A stretch of DNA of 64,000 nt from Actinoplanes solisilvae (lineage in GTDB: Bacteria > Actinomycetota > Actinomycetes > Mycobacteriales > Micromonosporaceae), in the NCBI RefSeq assembly GCF_003999975.1, contig NZ_RJAC01000014.1, positions 62,001 through 126,000 on the forward strand. The letters are read 5' to 3'. The notes beneath the pieces were generated by a model, which was not told the origin of the DNA, searched no databases, and worked only from the letters and a program-made list of their open reading frames with translations. The translations under genes and the position numbers were made by a program. Of the stretch, positions 6,685 to 16,155 are shown one piece after another. How positions within the stretch are numbered: position 1 is the first letter of the stretch; each line of letters begins with the position of its first letter.

Positions 6685-9245
6685 CGGTTCTCCTCGAAGG
6701 TCTCGACGGCCAGCTCGCTGACGTGTCCGCCGGCGGCCAGCTCGCCGGCGGCGGGCAGCATCTCGCGCAGCACAACCCGATCGTCCGGGCCGTCCAGTGA
6801 GGACCGGAACGCCTGCAACGACAGCGGGCTCGCGAAATCGACGTACTGCGGCTTGGGATTGGTCATCGAACGGGCCGGATAGACGGTGGCGAAGACCTGT
6901 TCGGGTACGCCGTGACGCGCCCGCCACCGCCGCCAGCCGAGGAAGGCCGCGGGGTCGGCGCCGGGGTCGCCCGTGCCGGGCAGGTCACCCACACGGGCCG
7001 ACCAGCTTCGACGGGCGAGCACGACGTTGCCGACGCGCAGGCGGGGGCGGGTGGTGACGCCGTCGGTGCTCGCCGTGGAGGGCACGCCGCGCCACACGTC
7101 GAGGCGGACCATCGACGCCGGCGAGAGCAGCAGGAGCGTACGGGGAATCTGGGGCAGGGCCATCGGAACCAGGTAACCCAGGTAGACCGGCACGATCTCC
7201 TGGCCCAGGCGGGTCGAGCGCAGCACGATGCGGTCGGTCGCCGGGTCGTGCACCAGGGTGAGGTCGTCCAGGGTCAGCCGGCGGTCGGCGGGGACGCTGC
7301 TGGTCTCGCCGGGGCAGACGATGACGTAGTCGGTGAGCCGGTCGTGCAGGTTCAGGTTGGTGGTGGCCGCTCCCCCGGTCAGCTCGGCGAAGACCGCGCC
7401 GGGCGGGGCCTTCTCGGCTGCCTGGGTGCGCAGCCGCTCGGCCAGGGTCGGGGTGTCGTCGTCGAAGCAGTGGGTGAAGCGGCTGAACGGGAACGAGAGC
7501 CCGCCGAACGACTGGTTGAGCACCAGCAGCGGGCCGTCGTCGCGCAGGGCGAGCTGAACGAAATGCCCCTGCGGGCCGGTGGCTGCTCCGAGCAGGGAGC
7601 CGACCTCGTCCAGGAACGACGCCGGAAGGGTCAGCTCGGCCGCGGCGGAATCCTCGGCGAGGCGGGCCGCGAAGAGCTGACGGGCTTTGTCGAGCGCGGT
7701 CATCTCGGGCCGGCCGAGCCAGTTCTCCTCGGGCGTGTACGTGCCGTCCTCGGCGAACGGGCGGCGCCCCGAGGTGTACGAGCTGTACTGGTCGTACAGG
7801 TCGTCGTGGAAGTCCTCGACGAGGCGCAGCAGGTCGTCGCAGCGGCCGCCGACGCCGAATCGGGCCAGGAAGAAGCCGTGGAACATGATGCGGTGCGGCC
7901 GGTTCTGGTCGAAGGCGGGCAGGACGCGTTCGACGGCGGCCAGGTCGGTGGCGATCAGACGCTGCCAGGCTTCGGCGCCGACGGTGACAGGCTCGCCCGC
8001 GACGCGGCTGTCCTCGTAGAGCAGCGTCTGCGGCAGGCTGGGACCGCCCAGGCCGGCCAACGCCGTGCGCAGCCGGCGCAGCAGGTCGCGGCGCTGGTCG
8101 AGGTCGCCGTCACGGTAGGCGTCGACCAGTTCGGCGATCTCGTGCAGGCGGGCGGCGAGCTGGTCGGCCCAGGGCCGGTCGAGCTGTCCGAGGGTGGCGG
8201 CGAGCGTACGAACGGGGTCTTTGACGTGAACGTCGGTGTCGAGGCCGACCAGGCGGAGCATGCCCAGCCGCAGCAGGGTCGACAGATAGGTCTCGCCGTC
8301 CTCGTGGGTGGCCCCGGTGGCTGTGCGGAGCCGGTCGACGAGGTCGGCGCAGCGCATCGTGCCGCGCTGGTGGAGCAGGGTGGTGAGCTCGTCCAGGATG
8401 CCGCTGCGGCGCAGGAAGAAAAGGCCGTCGCGCACCGAGTCGAAGCTGACCGCGGCACTGTCGTCGCCGGTCGTGACCCAGTGCCGCACGTAGCGGATGC
8501 GGTCGGCGTCGTGGAGCCAGCCGGGGGTCAGCTCGACCGACAGGTCGCCGCGCCGCTGGGGGTCGGCGCTGATCAGCTCGGCGAGGCGGGCGACCAGCAC
8601 GACGTTGAGCCGCACGTGCCGCTGCCACTGCTCGCTGAGCTCGAGTTCCAAGCCGCCGTCGGTGAAACGGCCCAGGGCGACGGCCGTGAACGTGCTGAAC
8701 GGGCTGGTCTTGCAGGCGGTGCGGTACAGGTACGAGAGCAGCGAGCGCTCGACCCGGCGGGTGCGCTTGTTCGCGGGGCGGGTCAGTTCCGGGGGCTTTC
8801 CGAGCTGCTCGTCCAGGGTGGGTGAGGCGAGTTGGAGCCCGCCCCGCAGGCGCGGCTCGTCGGCGAGACCCCACAGGTGCCTGCGGGCCCGGGTCGAGTC
8901 GGCCGCGAAGACCGCGGCGCCCTCTTCTTCGCGACGTGCGAGCAGCGCCCGCAGGTCCAGCCACTCCCGCACGGCCGGAAGACCGGCGAGTCCCGGATCG
9001 GGATTGGCCGGCAGCACGTTGTTGAAGATCTGGCGGCGCAGGGTCAGCAGCCGCCGCCGGGCCGCCTCGTCGTCGTTGTCGTTGACCAGCTCGTACAGGA
9101 GGTCGCTGACCTCGGCCGCGCCGACCGCGAGCCGCTGCTCCAGGGCGAGCACTTCGTCGGCCCATGTGCACGTCGCAGGGGCGCGCAGCGGGTCGACCGC
9201 CGAGAGCGGGAGGCCGGCCACGCGGGCCACGAACAGGCTGCTCAC
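6681..9245 (-). CDS. LanB-type dehydratase N-terminal (tRNA-Glu glutamylation) protein
   Basis: An 854-residue lantibiotic dehydratase N-terminal domain. The family transfers glutamate from glutamyl-tRNA to Ser/Thr side chains of the precursor, the first half of dehydration. It lacks the SpaB_C portion, which is encoded by the next overlapping gene, so the dehydratase is split as in thiopeptide, goadsporin and lactazole clusters. The long N-terminal half contains family-like segments such as SLLSYLYRTACKTSPFSTFT (arginine/lysine-rich, tRNA-facing in NisB). Start is GTG 9245, overlapping the dehydrogenase stop by four bases. Confidence 0.9.
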   Translation of the reverse strand: MSSLFVARVAGLPLSAVDPLRAPATCTWADEVLALEQRLAVGAAEVSDLLYELVNDNDDEAARRRLLTLRRQIFNNVLPANPDPGLAGLPAVREWLDLRALLARREEEGAAVFAADSTRARRHLWGLADEPRLRGGLQLASPTLDEQLGKPPELTRPANKRTRRVERSLLSYLYRTACKTSPFSTFTAVALGRFTDGGLELELSEQWQRHVRLNVVLVARLAELISADPQRRGDLSVELTPGWLHDADRIRYVRHWVTTGDDSAAVSFDSVRDGLFFLRRSGILDELTTLLHQRGTMRCADLVDRLRTATGATHEDGETYLSTLLRLGMLRLVGLDTDVHVKDPVRTLAATLGQLDRPWADQLAARLHEIAELVDAYRDGDLDQRRDLLRRLRTALAGLGGPSLPQTLLYEDSRVAGEPVTVGAEAWQRLIATDLAAVERVLPAFDQNRPHRIMFHGFFLARFGVGGRCDDLLRLVEDFHDDLYDQYSSYTSGRRPFAEDGTYTPEENWLGRPEMTALDKARQLFAARLAEDSAAAELTLPASFLDEVGSLLGAATGPQGHFVQLALRDDGPLLVLNQSFGGLSFPFSRFTHCFDDDTPTLAERLRTQAAEKAPPGAVFAELTGGAATTNLNLHDRLTDYVIVCPGETSSVPADRRLTLDDLTLVHDPATDRIVLRSTRLGQEIVPVYLGYLVPMALPQIPRTLLLLSPASMVRLDVWRGVPSTASTDGVTTRPRLRVGNVVLARRSWSARVGDLPGTGDPGADPAAFLGWRRWRARHGVPEQVFATVYPARSMTNPKPQYVDFASPLSLQAFRSSLDGPDDRVVLREMLPAAGELAAGGHVSELAVETFEENR

Positions 9246-10768
9246 CGCAGCTCGAAACGGTAGTCGCCCAGGGCCGCCCGGTCGTGGCCGGCGAGCATGA
9301 TGAGCAGCGGGAACTCGTCGGTCAGGCCCAGCTCCTCGACGTAGGAGACGCTGTCGAAGCCGAGCGCGACCCCGGCGCCGAGACCGAGGGCGGCCGCGGC
9401 GGTGTAGAAGGTCTGGGCGATCGCGCCGACGGTGGCGTTGACGAGGTTGTAGCCCCGGTCGCCGACGGCGTCGAGCACGGCGTGGGTGCGTACGGTCGGG
9501 ACGAGCACGACCGCGGCCTGTTCGAGGTTGTAGTTGGCCAGGAAGTAGTTGCGCTGCAGGAACTCCCCCGGCGGGCCGCTTGCCACGGTGACCAGGCTGT
9601 GCTCGGCCGGGTCGTAGACGTAGCTTCCAGCCGGTACGTCGGCCACGTGGTTGACGAAGGCGTAGACGCGGGCCAGCGGTTGGTCGGCGGCGGTGGCCCG
9701 CAGCAGCGCGGCGAACTGGTCGGCCGCCATCGGCCGGGCCAGGAAACGGCCGAAGCTGCTGCGGCGGGCGGTGAGGGCGGCTTCGAGGGGCACGGTCATC
9801 GGCGCGGGAGCGGGCAGGCGGGTGCCGCCCGGCGGTGCCGGATGGGCTTCCGCGGCGGCCAGGGCCTCGGGGGCGGGCCGCTCGACCGCATCGGCGGTGG
9901 CCCGATTGACCTGGCGCAGGGTGTCGAAGGTGAGCAGGGTGCGGGAGCGCTCCTGATCCCGGTGGCGATTTCGCACGGGTGTGTTGCTTTCCCGCCCCGG
10001 CATGGTCCAGGTGAGCGGGACGACGGCGAACAGCGCCTCGTCGTCGACGTCGAGCCCGAGCAGGTCGCCCACGGCCGCCTGGTCGAACCAGAACACCGGC
10101 CGGATCCGCCGCCCCTGCCCGCCGGCCCAGAGACGCCAGGTCTGCAGGATCGTGCCCACGTCCATCGACACCGCGTGGTACGAGAAGTTGTTGTACTTGA
10201 AGGCGTTCTGCCAGTACTTCACGCCGATCACCAGGAACTGGCCGGTCGGCTGCGGCGGGTCGACGGCCGCGTTGACCCGGGCGCTGACGTCACCGGCGAG
10301 CATCCGCTGCATCGCATGGCGGGCGTGCGCGTAATAGTAGACGCCGGGCGTGACCCCGGCCCCGGGCCCGGCGATCCAATAGACGCTGCACGGGTAGAGC
10401 CCGCCGCCCGAGGCCGTGCCGCGATGCCAGTTGGCGTGCGCATAGGACGGCAGCGCGGCCAGGTCGGTGTTGGCCTGGATGCCGAGGCGACGGCCCAGAA
10501 GCCCGTACGAGTGGTGAAGCATCCCGGCCAGCAACGGCAGCGTGAACGGCTCGTCGACGTCGCCCGCACCGGTCAGAGCCGTGTCCACATCGGCGCCCGC
10601 GATCGGGGGCGCGGGCAGCCCGAACGCGCTCGCCCGCGGGTAGTACTTGCCGCGGCGAGGAGCGTCGCCCCAGTCGGGCGTGAAGTCGGCCGGCGGCATC
10701 GGATCACGACCGCGGCGCAGGATCGCGGTCGCGTAGGCGTGGGCGAGGCCGGGTTGGTCAGGCGTCAT
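9242..10768 (-). CDS. SagB-type azoline dehydrogenase, two nitroreductase domains
   Basis: A 508-residue FMN-dependent dehydrogenase that oxidises azolines to thiazoles/oxazoles. Two nitroreductase-like halves can be seen, roughly residues 30-260 and 290-508; the second has LNYNLEQAAVVLVPT-like and LGAGVALGFDS segments usual in SagB proteins. Start ATG 10768 lies 9 bp after the YcaO stop, the only non-overlapping joint in this part of the operon. Two domains in one chain mean the FMN-binding dimer may form within the chain or one half may be inactive. Confidence 0.88.
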   Translation of the reverse strand: MTPDQPGLAHAYATAILRRGRDPMPPADFTPDWGDAPRRGKYYPRASAFGLPAPPIAGADVDTALTGAGDVDEPFTLPLLAGMLHHSYGLLGRRLGIQANTDLAALPSYAHANWHRGTASGGGLYPCSVYWIAGPGAGVTPGVYYYAHARHAMQRMLAGDVSARVNAAVDPPQPTGQFLVIGVKYWQNAFKYNNFSYHAVSMDVGTILQTWRLWAGGQGRRIRPVFWFDQAAVGDLLGLDVDDEALFAVVPLTWTMPGRESNTPVRNRHRDQERSRTLLTFDTLRQVNRATADAVERPAPEALAAAEAHPAPPGGTRLPAPAPMTVPLEAALTARRSSFGRFLARPMAADQFAALLRATAADQPLARVYAFVNHVADVPAGSYVYDPAEHSLVTVASGPPGEFLQRNYFLANYNLEQAAVVLVPTVRTHAVLDAVGDRGYNLVNATVGAIAQTFYTAAAALGLGAGVALGFDSVSYVEELGLTDEFPLLIMLAGHDRAALGDYRFELR

Positions 10769-10777
10769 GGCAGCACC

Positions 10778-12511
10778 TCACGGGAACGGGTGGGGAACGA
10801 AGTGGATCTCGTCGTCGCGTAGGTCGCGGTCGAGCAGTCCGGCGCCTCGGAACGCCGTCCGCAGGCGGGAGGCGTACGGGGCCCGCTGGCGCAGCCAGCC
10901 GAAGTCGATCGGGAGCAGGCCGGGAACCACCACACTCGCCGTGGCCAGCCCTAGGTCGCGCTGCTCGGGGCTGGTCTGGTCGACCGCGATGACGTCGAAG
11001 CCCTGCGCGGTGACGGTCTTCAGGCAGAGTTCGAGGTCGTCGCGCAGGTCGCCGCTCTCGTAGGCCGGGCCCAACGGCACGACGCCAGGACCGCCCTCCA
11101 GTAGGAACGCGGCGTGCTCGGCCATCTCGGGCAGGCCGTAGAGCAGCGGATGGTCGTGCAGGCCCTGCACCCGGGAGAAGTCGTCGACCATGCGGCGCAG
11201 GCGGGCCTCGTCGGCGCCGGACCGCAGCCGGACCATTACCGAGTCGGTGGCGATCTCGCACAGGGCGGCGGAGAGCGCCGTCTGCGGGTCGAGGCTGGCC
11301 CCGCCGCCGAACGCCATCGTTCCCAGGCCGCCGTCCTCGCGCACCGCCACAGCGGTGACGACCGGGATGTCGAACGTCGTCCGCGTGTCGAAGAAGCGGG
11401 CGCGGTAGCCGTACAGGGCCAGCCGGTCGATCATCATGCGGGCCTGCGGCCGCTCGATGCTCTGCGGGTCGATCTCGGGCAGTGGCCGTTTGCCGTACCA
11501 GGTCAGCAGGAACGCGTCGCGCTCGATCGCCTCCATCAGGCCGTGGTAGACCGCCTCGACCAGCGAACCCCCGGAGGCGCAGCCGTTCGACGTCTCCTGC
11601 ACGAACCGCTCGTCGACCGTGGCCGCGTGGTAGTAGACGAGGATCTCCGGCACGAGAACGGCCCGCCGGTCGCGCAGGGACCAGCCCCAGACCCAGGTGA
11701 TCGGGCGGTCCGGGTCGAAACGGTGAACGTACGGGTTGGCGTCGTAGAACGCGTCGGTGTAGAGGCCGCACTCGCGCGGGTCGAGGGCGTCGGGGCCCAG
11801 TTCGCGCAGGGTCGCGGTGACGGTGGTGCGTTTGCCCCGGGGGCGCAGGCCGGCGGCGCGTTCGAGGCCCTCCAGGACGGCGACCCGGGAGCTGCCGCGA
11901 TAGCCGTCGGTGTGCCCGCCGTACAGGGTCTCGCGCAGGTAGCGGCCGCTGCGCAGGCTGAACGAGCCGACCGCGGGCGAGGTGGACAGCGAGGTGAGGT
12001 CCTGCCACAGGCCGCCGCCGAGCGCACCGCAGACCGGGTTGGCGAAAGCCTCGACGTTCAACGGGTAATCGTCGAGGTTCCGGCCGCGGAACGGCGCCGC
12101 CTTCGGGGTGGCGACCAGCTCGATCGTGGCCAGTTCGCGGGCGTCGGCGACCTCGCTGCCACAGGCGGAGCACTCCGGATCGGGCACCAAGGGAACCCGG
12201 GTGACCCGCAGCGTGGACAGGTCGACCTGGAGAACGCCCTCGCCGACACCCGTGTCAAGCAAGGCCCGCAAGAAATCAACGGCGAAAGGCACGCCGTACG
12301 GGGTATCGCCCGCGGCCCGGGTGTCGCCGCCGAGCTCGAGTGCGTCGCGAAGGTCCTTGTGGCGTACGGCCTGCCAACGGCGCGCCAGGCAGGTCGAGCA
12401 GCCCTCCGTGAGCAGCGCGAGGTGGCCGTGGACCAGGACGCGGGCCGGCCGGGCGGGGGCGCTCAGCTCGTCGCGCACCCCCAGCGCGGCCGTCTCGATG
12501 TCGCCGATCAT
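10778..12511 (-). CDS. YcaO-type azoline cyclodehydratase, copy 2
   Basis: A 577-residue YcaO protein clearly paralogous to the one at 1142-2986. It has the same zinc-type Cys pairs (GCSTC and CSAC), the ATP-site segment NGCASGGSLVEAV with EAIERDAF, the shared end block VVVPGLLPIDFGW and the same C-terminal PHPFP. Its ATG (12511) overlaps the stop of the E1-like gene, so the two should be made together as a cyclodehydratase pair. The other YcaO is far downstream beside the transporter and may act on different residues. Confidence 0.92.
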   Translation of the reverse strand: MIGDIETAALGVRDELSAPARPARVLVHGHLALLTEGCSTCLARRWQAVRHKDLRDALELGGDTRAAGDTPYGVPFAVDFLRALLDTGVGEGVLQVDLSTLRVTRVPLVPDPECSACGSEVADARELATIELVATPKAAPFRGRNLDDYPLNVEAFANPVCGALGGGLWQDLTSLSTSPAVGSFSLRSGRYLRETLYGGHTDGYRGSSRVAVLEGLERAAGLRPRGKRTTVTATLRELGPDALDPRECGLYTDAFYDANPYVHRFDPDRPITWVWGWSLRDRRAVLVPEILVYYHAATVDERFVQETSNGCASGGSLVEAVYHGLMEAIERDAFLLTWYGKRPLPEIDPQSIERPQARMMIDRLALYGYRARFFDTRTTFDIPVVTAVAVREDGGLGTMAFGGGASLDPQTALSAALCEIATDSVMVRLRSGADEARLRRMVDDFSRVQGLHDHPLLYGLPEMAEHAAFLLEGGPGVVPLGPAYESGDLRDDLELCLKTVTAQGFDVIAVDQTSPEQRDLGLATASVVVPGLLPIDFGWLRQRAPYASRLRTAFRGAGLLDRDLRDDEIHFVPHPFP

Positions 12512-14538
12512 CGGTCGTCCTCGGTGGCCAGCAGCACCTTCACCGCGACCAGACCACCCGCGGCGCCCAGCGGTGCGACCAGCACCTCGTCACTCAGGCC
12601 GTCGAGCACGTCGGACCAGCGCCGCGCCACTTCCGTGGAGGCGTCCGTCTCGCCGTCCACGGGCAGCGTCCCGGCGTCGAAATCGACCAGCACCGGGTCA
12701 CCGACGTCCGGCTCCGCGCCCTGGGCCCGCAACTGGGCCTGGCCGAGCACGTCCCGCAGAGACGCGACGGCCGCCACCGTCCACACCGGGTCGAAAGCCA
12801 GCGCGTACGACCCCGGGTCGGAGGTGCGGGCCAGCAGCACCGCGCCGGGCAGCTCGAGCAGCTCCACGGTGACGCCCAGGTTCGCGGCCGACTTGGTGAG
12901 GAAGACGAGCTCGGGGTCGGTGCCGAGGGTGTCGGGGCGAACCCGCCGTACGGTGCCCCGGCCGTTGATGACCTGCCGCAGGGCTTGGCCGGCCAGGGCC
13001 GACGCGAGCCCGTTGCGGATTGCCTCGGCCAGGTCAGCGCCCGCTCCCCGGCCGGCGCTGGTCGGTTCCGCGCCGCGGTCCGCCGGTCCGAAGGGTTCCA
13101 GCACCGCCTGGGGAACCGCAGCCGCCTCGCCGGTCAGCAACGACCAGGCCGCCGCCCAGCTCGCCGTCGCGGGAGCGTTCCACCCGTCAGCGAGTCCGAG
13201 GCGGGCTGCGTCGTACCGGGGTGCGTCGTCCTTCGCCGGGTACCCGAATCCTAGAACCGCGGCTACTCGCAGGGCCCGCAACCGTGCCCCGGCGACGTGG
13301 TGGACGTCGAACGCGCTGATCGTGCGGCGCCGGCCGTTGGCGTCGGTGAGCTCGACCGTGCCGACCTTCAGCGGGGTCTGGTCCCAGCGCTCGTCGTCGT
13401 AGCGGCGGAAGACGCCCAGGTGGGGCTGGAGCAGCGGCTGATGGGCGGCGAGCCGGGCCACGGTCGCCTCCGCGTCCTCCGCCTCCCCGGTCTCGTTGAA
13501 CTCGACCTCTTGATACGCGGGCTGTCCCGGCCGGCAGAAGGCGCATCGGGGGTGCGGGATCAGGGGCTCGGTAAGGACGTCGAGCGAGGCGAGATGCTGC
13601 ACGATCACGCTGCCGTCGGTCTCGGCCGGCAACGCCCCGGTCGTCAGGCGGAACACCTCGTACGCCAGAAGGTTGCCGACCATCGAGGCGAGCGGACCTT
13701 CGGGCTCGGCGGCGGCCGGTGACGCGCCGGACGGCAACGCGGCGGCGCGCCACACGTCGGCGGCCGCACCGGTGTCGTCGTTGTCGCCGAACCGCAGCAT
13801 CGCGCAGCACCAGCAACCGCGGCGGTCCGCGGACTGCGCGGGGCCGATCAGCATCCGCTCGCCGGCCACCCAGGCGGGCAGGAGCAGCCGGTCGGCCGGG
13901 ATGCCCGCGGTGAGCAACCGCAGCGTGTCCCGGGGAGCGTCGTCGCCCGCGGCCACCACGACGATCTGGGCGTCCTCCAGCTCGGGCCAGCCGGGCTCGC
14001 GGGGCAGTGTTGCGACCGGCTCGGTCAGCGCCGGTGCTACCTCCGGGGCGACCGTCACCGCGGCGGCGCCGTTGCGCAGCAGGCCGGTGGCGCAGGCGAC
14101 AGCGACGGGTCCGGTGCCCAGCACGGCGACCCGGGTGTTCCGGAAGGTTGCGAACCGTTGCGGCGCCCGGTCGACGTAGTGGCCGATGTAGGCGATCTGG
14201 GCGGCGAATCGCGTCGCGACCGCCGGACCGAGGATGTCGGCCGGGTCGGTCTCGTCGGCCGGGATGTCGCGGGCGAAGCCGCGGGCGTAGAGCGCGCTGA
14301 CCAGCTCGGCGATCATGCCGCGCTGGGCGGCGGGCAGGGGCGCGCAGATGTCGGCGACCCGGTTGCGGCCGTTGAGGTGCGGGACGAGCAGCGACGCCAG
14401 CCGGTAGGCGGTGGCCGACGTGAGCCGGAAACCGCTGTCGGCGTTGTGGAACAGCACACCGTCCTCGGTGCGGGTGAACAGCACGTCGTGCCGGATCCGC
14501 GGCCGGGTCTGCGCCACCGTCTCGTAGGCAGTGCTCAT
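12508..14538 (-). CDS. E1/ThiF-like TOMM leader-binding protein
   Basis: A 676-residue partner of the YcaO enzyme that binds the leader and presents the core. Residues 1-95 form a PqqD-like RRE; residues 135-330 are ThiF/E1-like with the nucleotide-fold start VAVLGTGPVAVACATGLL; Cys pairs in GCWCC and RCAFC could hold structural zinc. The C-terminal 250 residues are poorly recognisable and resemble the extension of ocin-ThiF proteins. ATG 14538 overlaps the SARP stop by four bases, so regulator and enzyme are translationally coupled. There is no sign that it adenylates a substrate. Confidence 0.85.
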   Translation of the reverse strand: MSTAYETVAQTRPRIRHDVLFTRTEDGVLFHNADSGFRLTSATAYRLASLLVPHLNGRNRVADICAPLPAAQRGMIAELVSALYARGFARDIPADETDPADILGPAVATRFAAQIAYIGHYVDRAPQRFATFRNTRVAVLGTGPVAVACATGLLRNGAAAVTVAPEVAPALTEPVATLPREPGWPELEDAQIVVVAAGDDAPRDTLRLLTAGIPADRLLLPAWVAGERMLIGPAQSADRRGCWCCAMLRFGDNDDTGAAADVWRAAALPSGASPAAAEPEGPLASMVGNLLAYEVFRLTTGALPAETDGSVIVQHLASLDVLTEPLIPHPRCAFCRPGQPAYQEVEFNETGEAEDAEATVARLAAHQPLLQPHLGVFRRYDDERWDQTPLKVGTVELTDANGRRRTISAFDVHHVAGARLRALRVAAVLGFGYPAKDDAPRYDAARLGLADGWNAPATASWAAAWSLLTGEAAAVPQAVLEPFGPADRGAEPTSAGRGAGADLAEAIRNGLASALAGQALRQVINGRGTVRRVRPDTLGTDPELVFLTKSAANLGVTVELLELPGAVLLARTSDPGSYALAFDPVWTVAAVASLRDVLGQAQLRAQGAEPDVGDPVLVDFDAGTLPVDGETDASTEVARRWSDVLDGLSDEVLVAPLGAAGGLVAVKVLLATEDDR

Positions 14539-16145
14539 GACAGGGATCCCTTCGCTGGTAGGGCTTTGGCGTGACGCCGGAACAGCTCGCGGATCCAGTA
14601 GTGGTCCGCGGCCTCCTCGATCAGGCTGTGGTCGACCAGCTCGTCGAGCAGGTCGCGGGCGGTGGCCGGCCCGGTGTCGAGCAGCTGCGCCGCCCGCGCC
14701 ACGGTCAACCGTTCCGGCGTGGCGTTGGCCAGCCGGACGAACGCCGCGGCGAGGGTGTCACCGGCCCGGCACAGCGCCTCGTCGAAGCGGTATCCCAGGG
14801 ACATGTCGGGCTCGCCGGGCAGGCTCAACCGGGCCAGCGGGTCCGCGCTCAGCCACTCGACGGCGTCGGCCAGGCTCATCCGGGCCCGCAGCTGGATGCG
14901 GGTAGCGGCGATACGCAGGGCCAAAGGCAGGTGGTCGCAGAGGGCGGCGATCTCGGCGGCGCTACGTGGTTCGGCGTCGACCCGTTCGGGGCCGAGCGCG
15001 GCACCGATCAGGTGCAGCGAGTCGGTGAGGTCGAGAGGTTCGACCCGGTGCAGCCAGCCGCCTAGGCGGGCGACCGGGCCGGACAGGCTCTGCCGGCTGG
15101 TGACCAGCAGGGCGTCGCCCGGGGCAAGCTGGGCCGCGAGATCCCGCGCCTGGCCGGCGTCGGTCACATCGTCGGCCAGCAGCAGCCGGCGGCCCCCGGA
15201 TCGTCCCTGGCCGCCCGGGAAGTCGTCGGCCACGACGTCCGCGACGTGCCGGGCCAGGGCGGTCTTGCCGACGCCGGGTGGGCCGCTCAACGCCACGATC
15301 GGGTAGCCCGCGCGCAGCCGGTCGGCGATCGTACGGCTCAGGGCGGCCCGGCCCACGAAACCCGGCCGTGCGGGTCGCGCCTTCTCGGCCGGGGTCGGCC
15401 GCTCGCCGCGCAGGATGGTCAACTCCAGCGCGCTCAGCTCCGGTCCGAGAGCGACGCCGAGCTCGTGACCGAGGTGTTCGCGCACCCGGCGCAGTTCGGC
15501 CAGCGCGTCGGCCTGCCGCCCGGCACGGTAGAGCACCGAGACGAGCTGCGCGGAGAAACGCTCGTTGGCCGGGTAGGCGCGCGTGGCCGTCCACAGGTCG
15601 ACGAGCGCCGACCGGTCCCGCCCGAGGCTGATCTTCAGGTCGCAAAGCCGTTCGATCGCGCGGACCCGCTCCTCGCTGATCCGCGGCACCACGTCACGGT
15701 GCAGCGACTCCGACGGAACATTGGCCAGCATCGGGTCGCTCCACAGCGCGAGCGCCTCCTCCAGCATGGCGAGCTCGGCCTCCGGGTCCGCCTCTTCCCG
15801 CGTACGCCCGGTCAGGTCGCGGAAGCGCAACAGATCGACGGTGTCGGCGGTGGCGGTGATGCGGTAGCCGCCCGGCACGGTCTCGATGACGCTGCCGGTG
15901 ATGCCGTGCCGGCTGAACAGTTGCCGCAGCCGTAGCGCGCACGTCTGCAGCGCGGCCTTGGCCGAGGCGGGCCGCTCGTCGCCCCAGATCGCCTGCTGCA
16001 GCGCGCCGACCGGCACGACCCCGCCCGGGTGCAGCAGCAGCGCGGCGAGCATCGAAGTCACCTTCGACGGGGGCAGGACGAGCGCCTCCGAACCGGAGGT
16101 GAGAGTCAACGGGCCGAGCACCCGGAACGACGCGGGCCGGCTCAC
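14535..16145 (-). CDS. SARP-family transcriptional activator of the RiPP cluster
   Basis: A 536-residue AfsR/SARP regulator: winged helix (about 5-95, FRVLGPLTL start), bacterial transcriptional activation domain (about 100-250) and an STAND-type NTPase module with P-loop GPPGVGKT near residue 285. SARPs bind direct heptamer repeats and recruit RNA polymerase, so this is the likely pathway activator. Start is GTG 16145, 10 bp after the preceding small gene. It is shorter than AfsR and lacks a TPR tail. It sits at the head of its own operon, which suggests positive autoregulation; its binding sites were not identified. Confidence 0.9.
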   Translation of the reverse strand: MSRPASFRVLGPLTLTSGSEALVLPPSKVTSMLAALLLHPGGVVPVGALQQAIWGDERPASAKAALQTCALRLRQLFSRHGITGSVIETVPGGYRITATADTVDLLRFRDLTGRTREEADPEAELAMLEEALALWSDPMLANVPSESLHRDVVPRISEERVRAIERLCDLKISLGRDRSALVDLWTATRAYPANERFSAQLVSVLYRAGRQADALAELRRVREHLGHELGVALGPELSALELTILRGERPTPAEKARPARPGFVGRAALSRTIADRLRAGYPIVALSGPPGVGKTALARHVADVVADDFPGGQGRSGGRRLLLADDVTDAGQARDLAAQLAPGDALLVTSRQSLSGPVARLGGWLHRVEPLDLTDSLHLIGAALGPERVDAEPRSAAEIAALCDHLPLALRIAATRIQLRARMSLADAVEWLSADPLARLSLPGEPDMSLGYRFDEALCRAGDTLAAAFVRLANATPERLTVARAAQLLDTGPATARDLLDELVDHSLIEEAADHYWIRELFRRHAKALPAKGSLS

Positions 16146-16155
16146 GATTTGCCTT

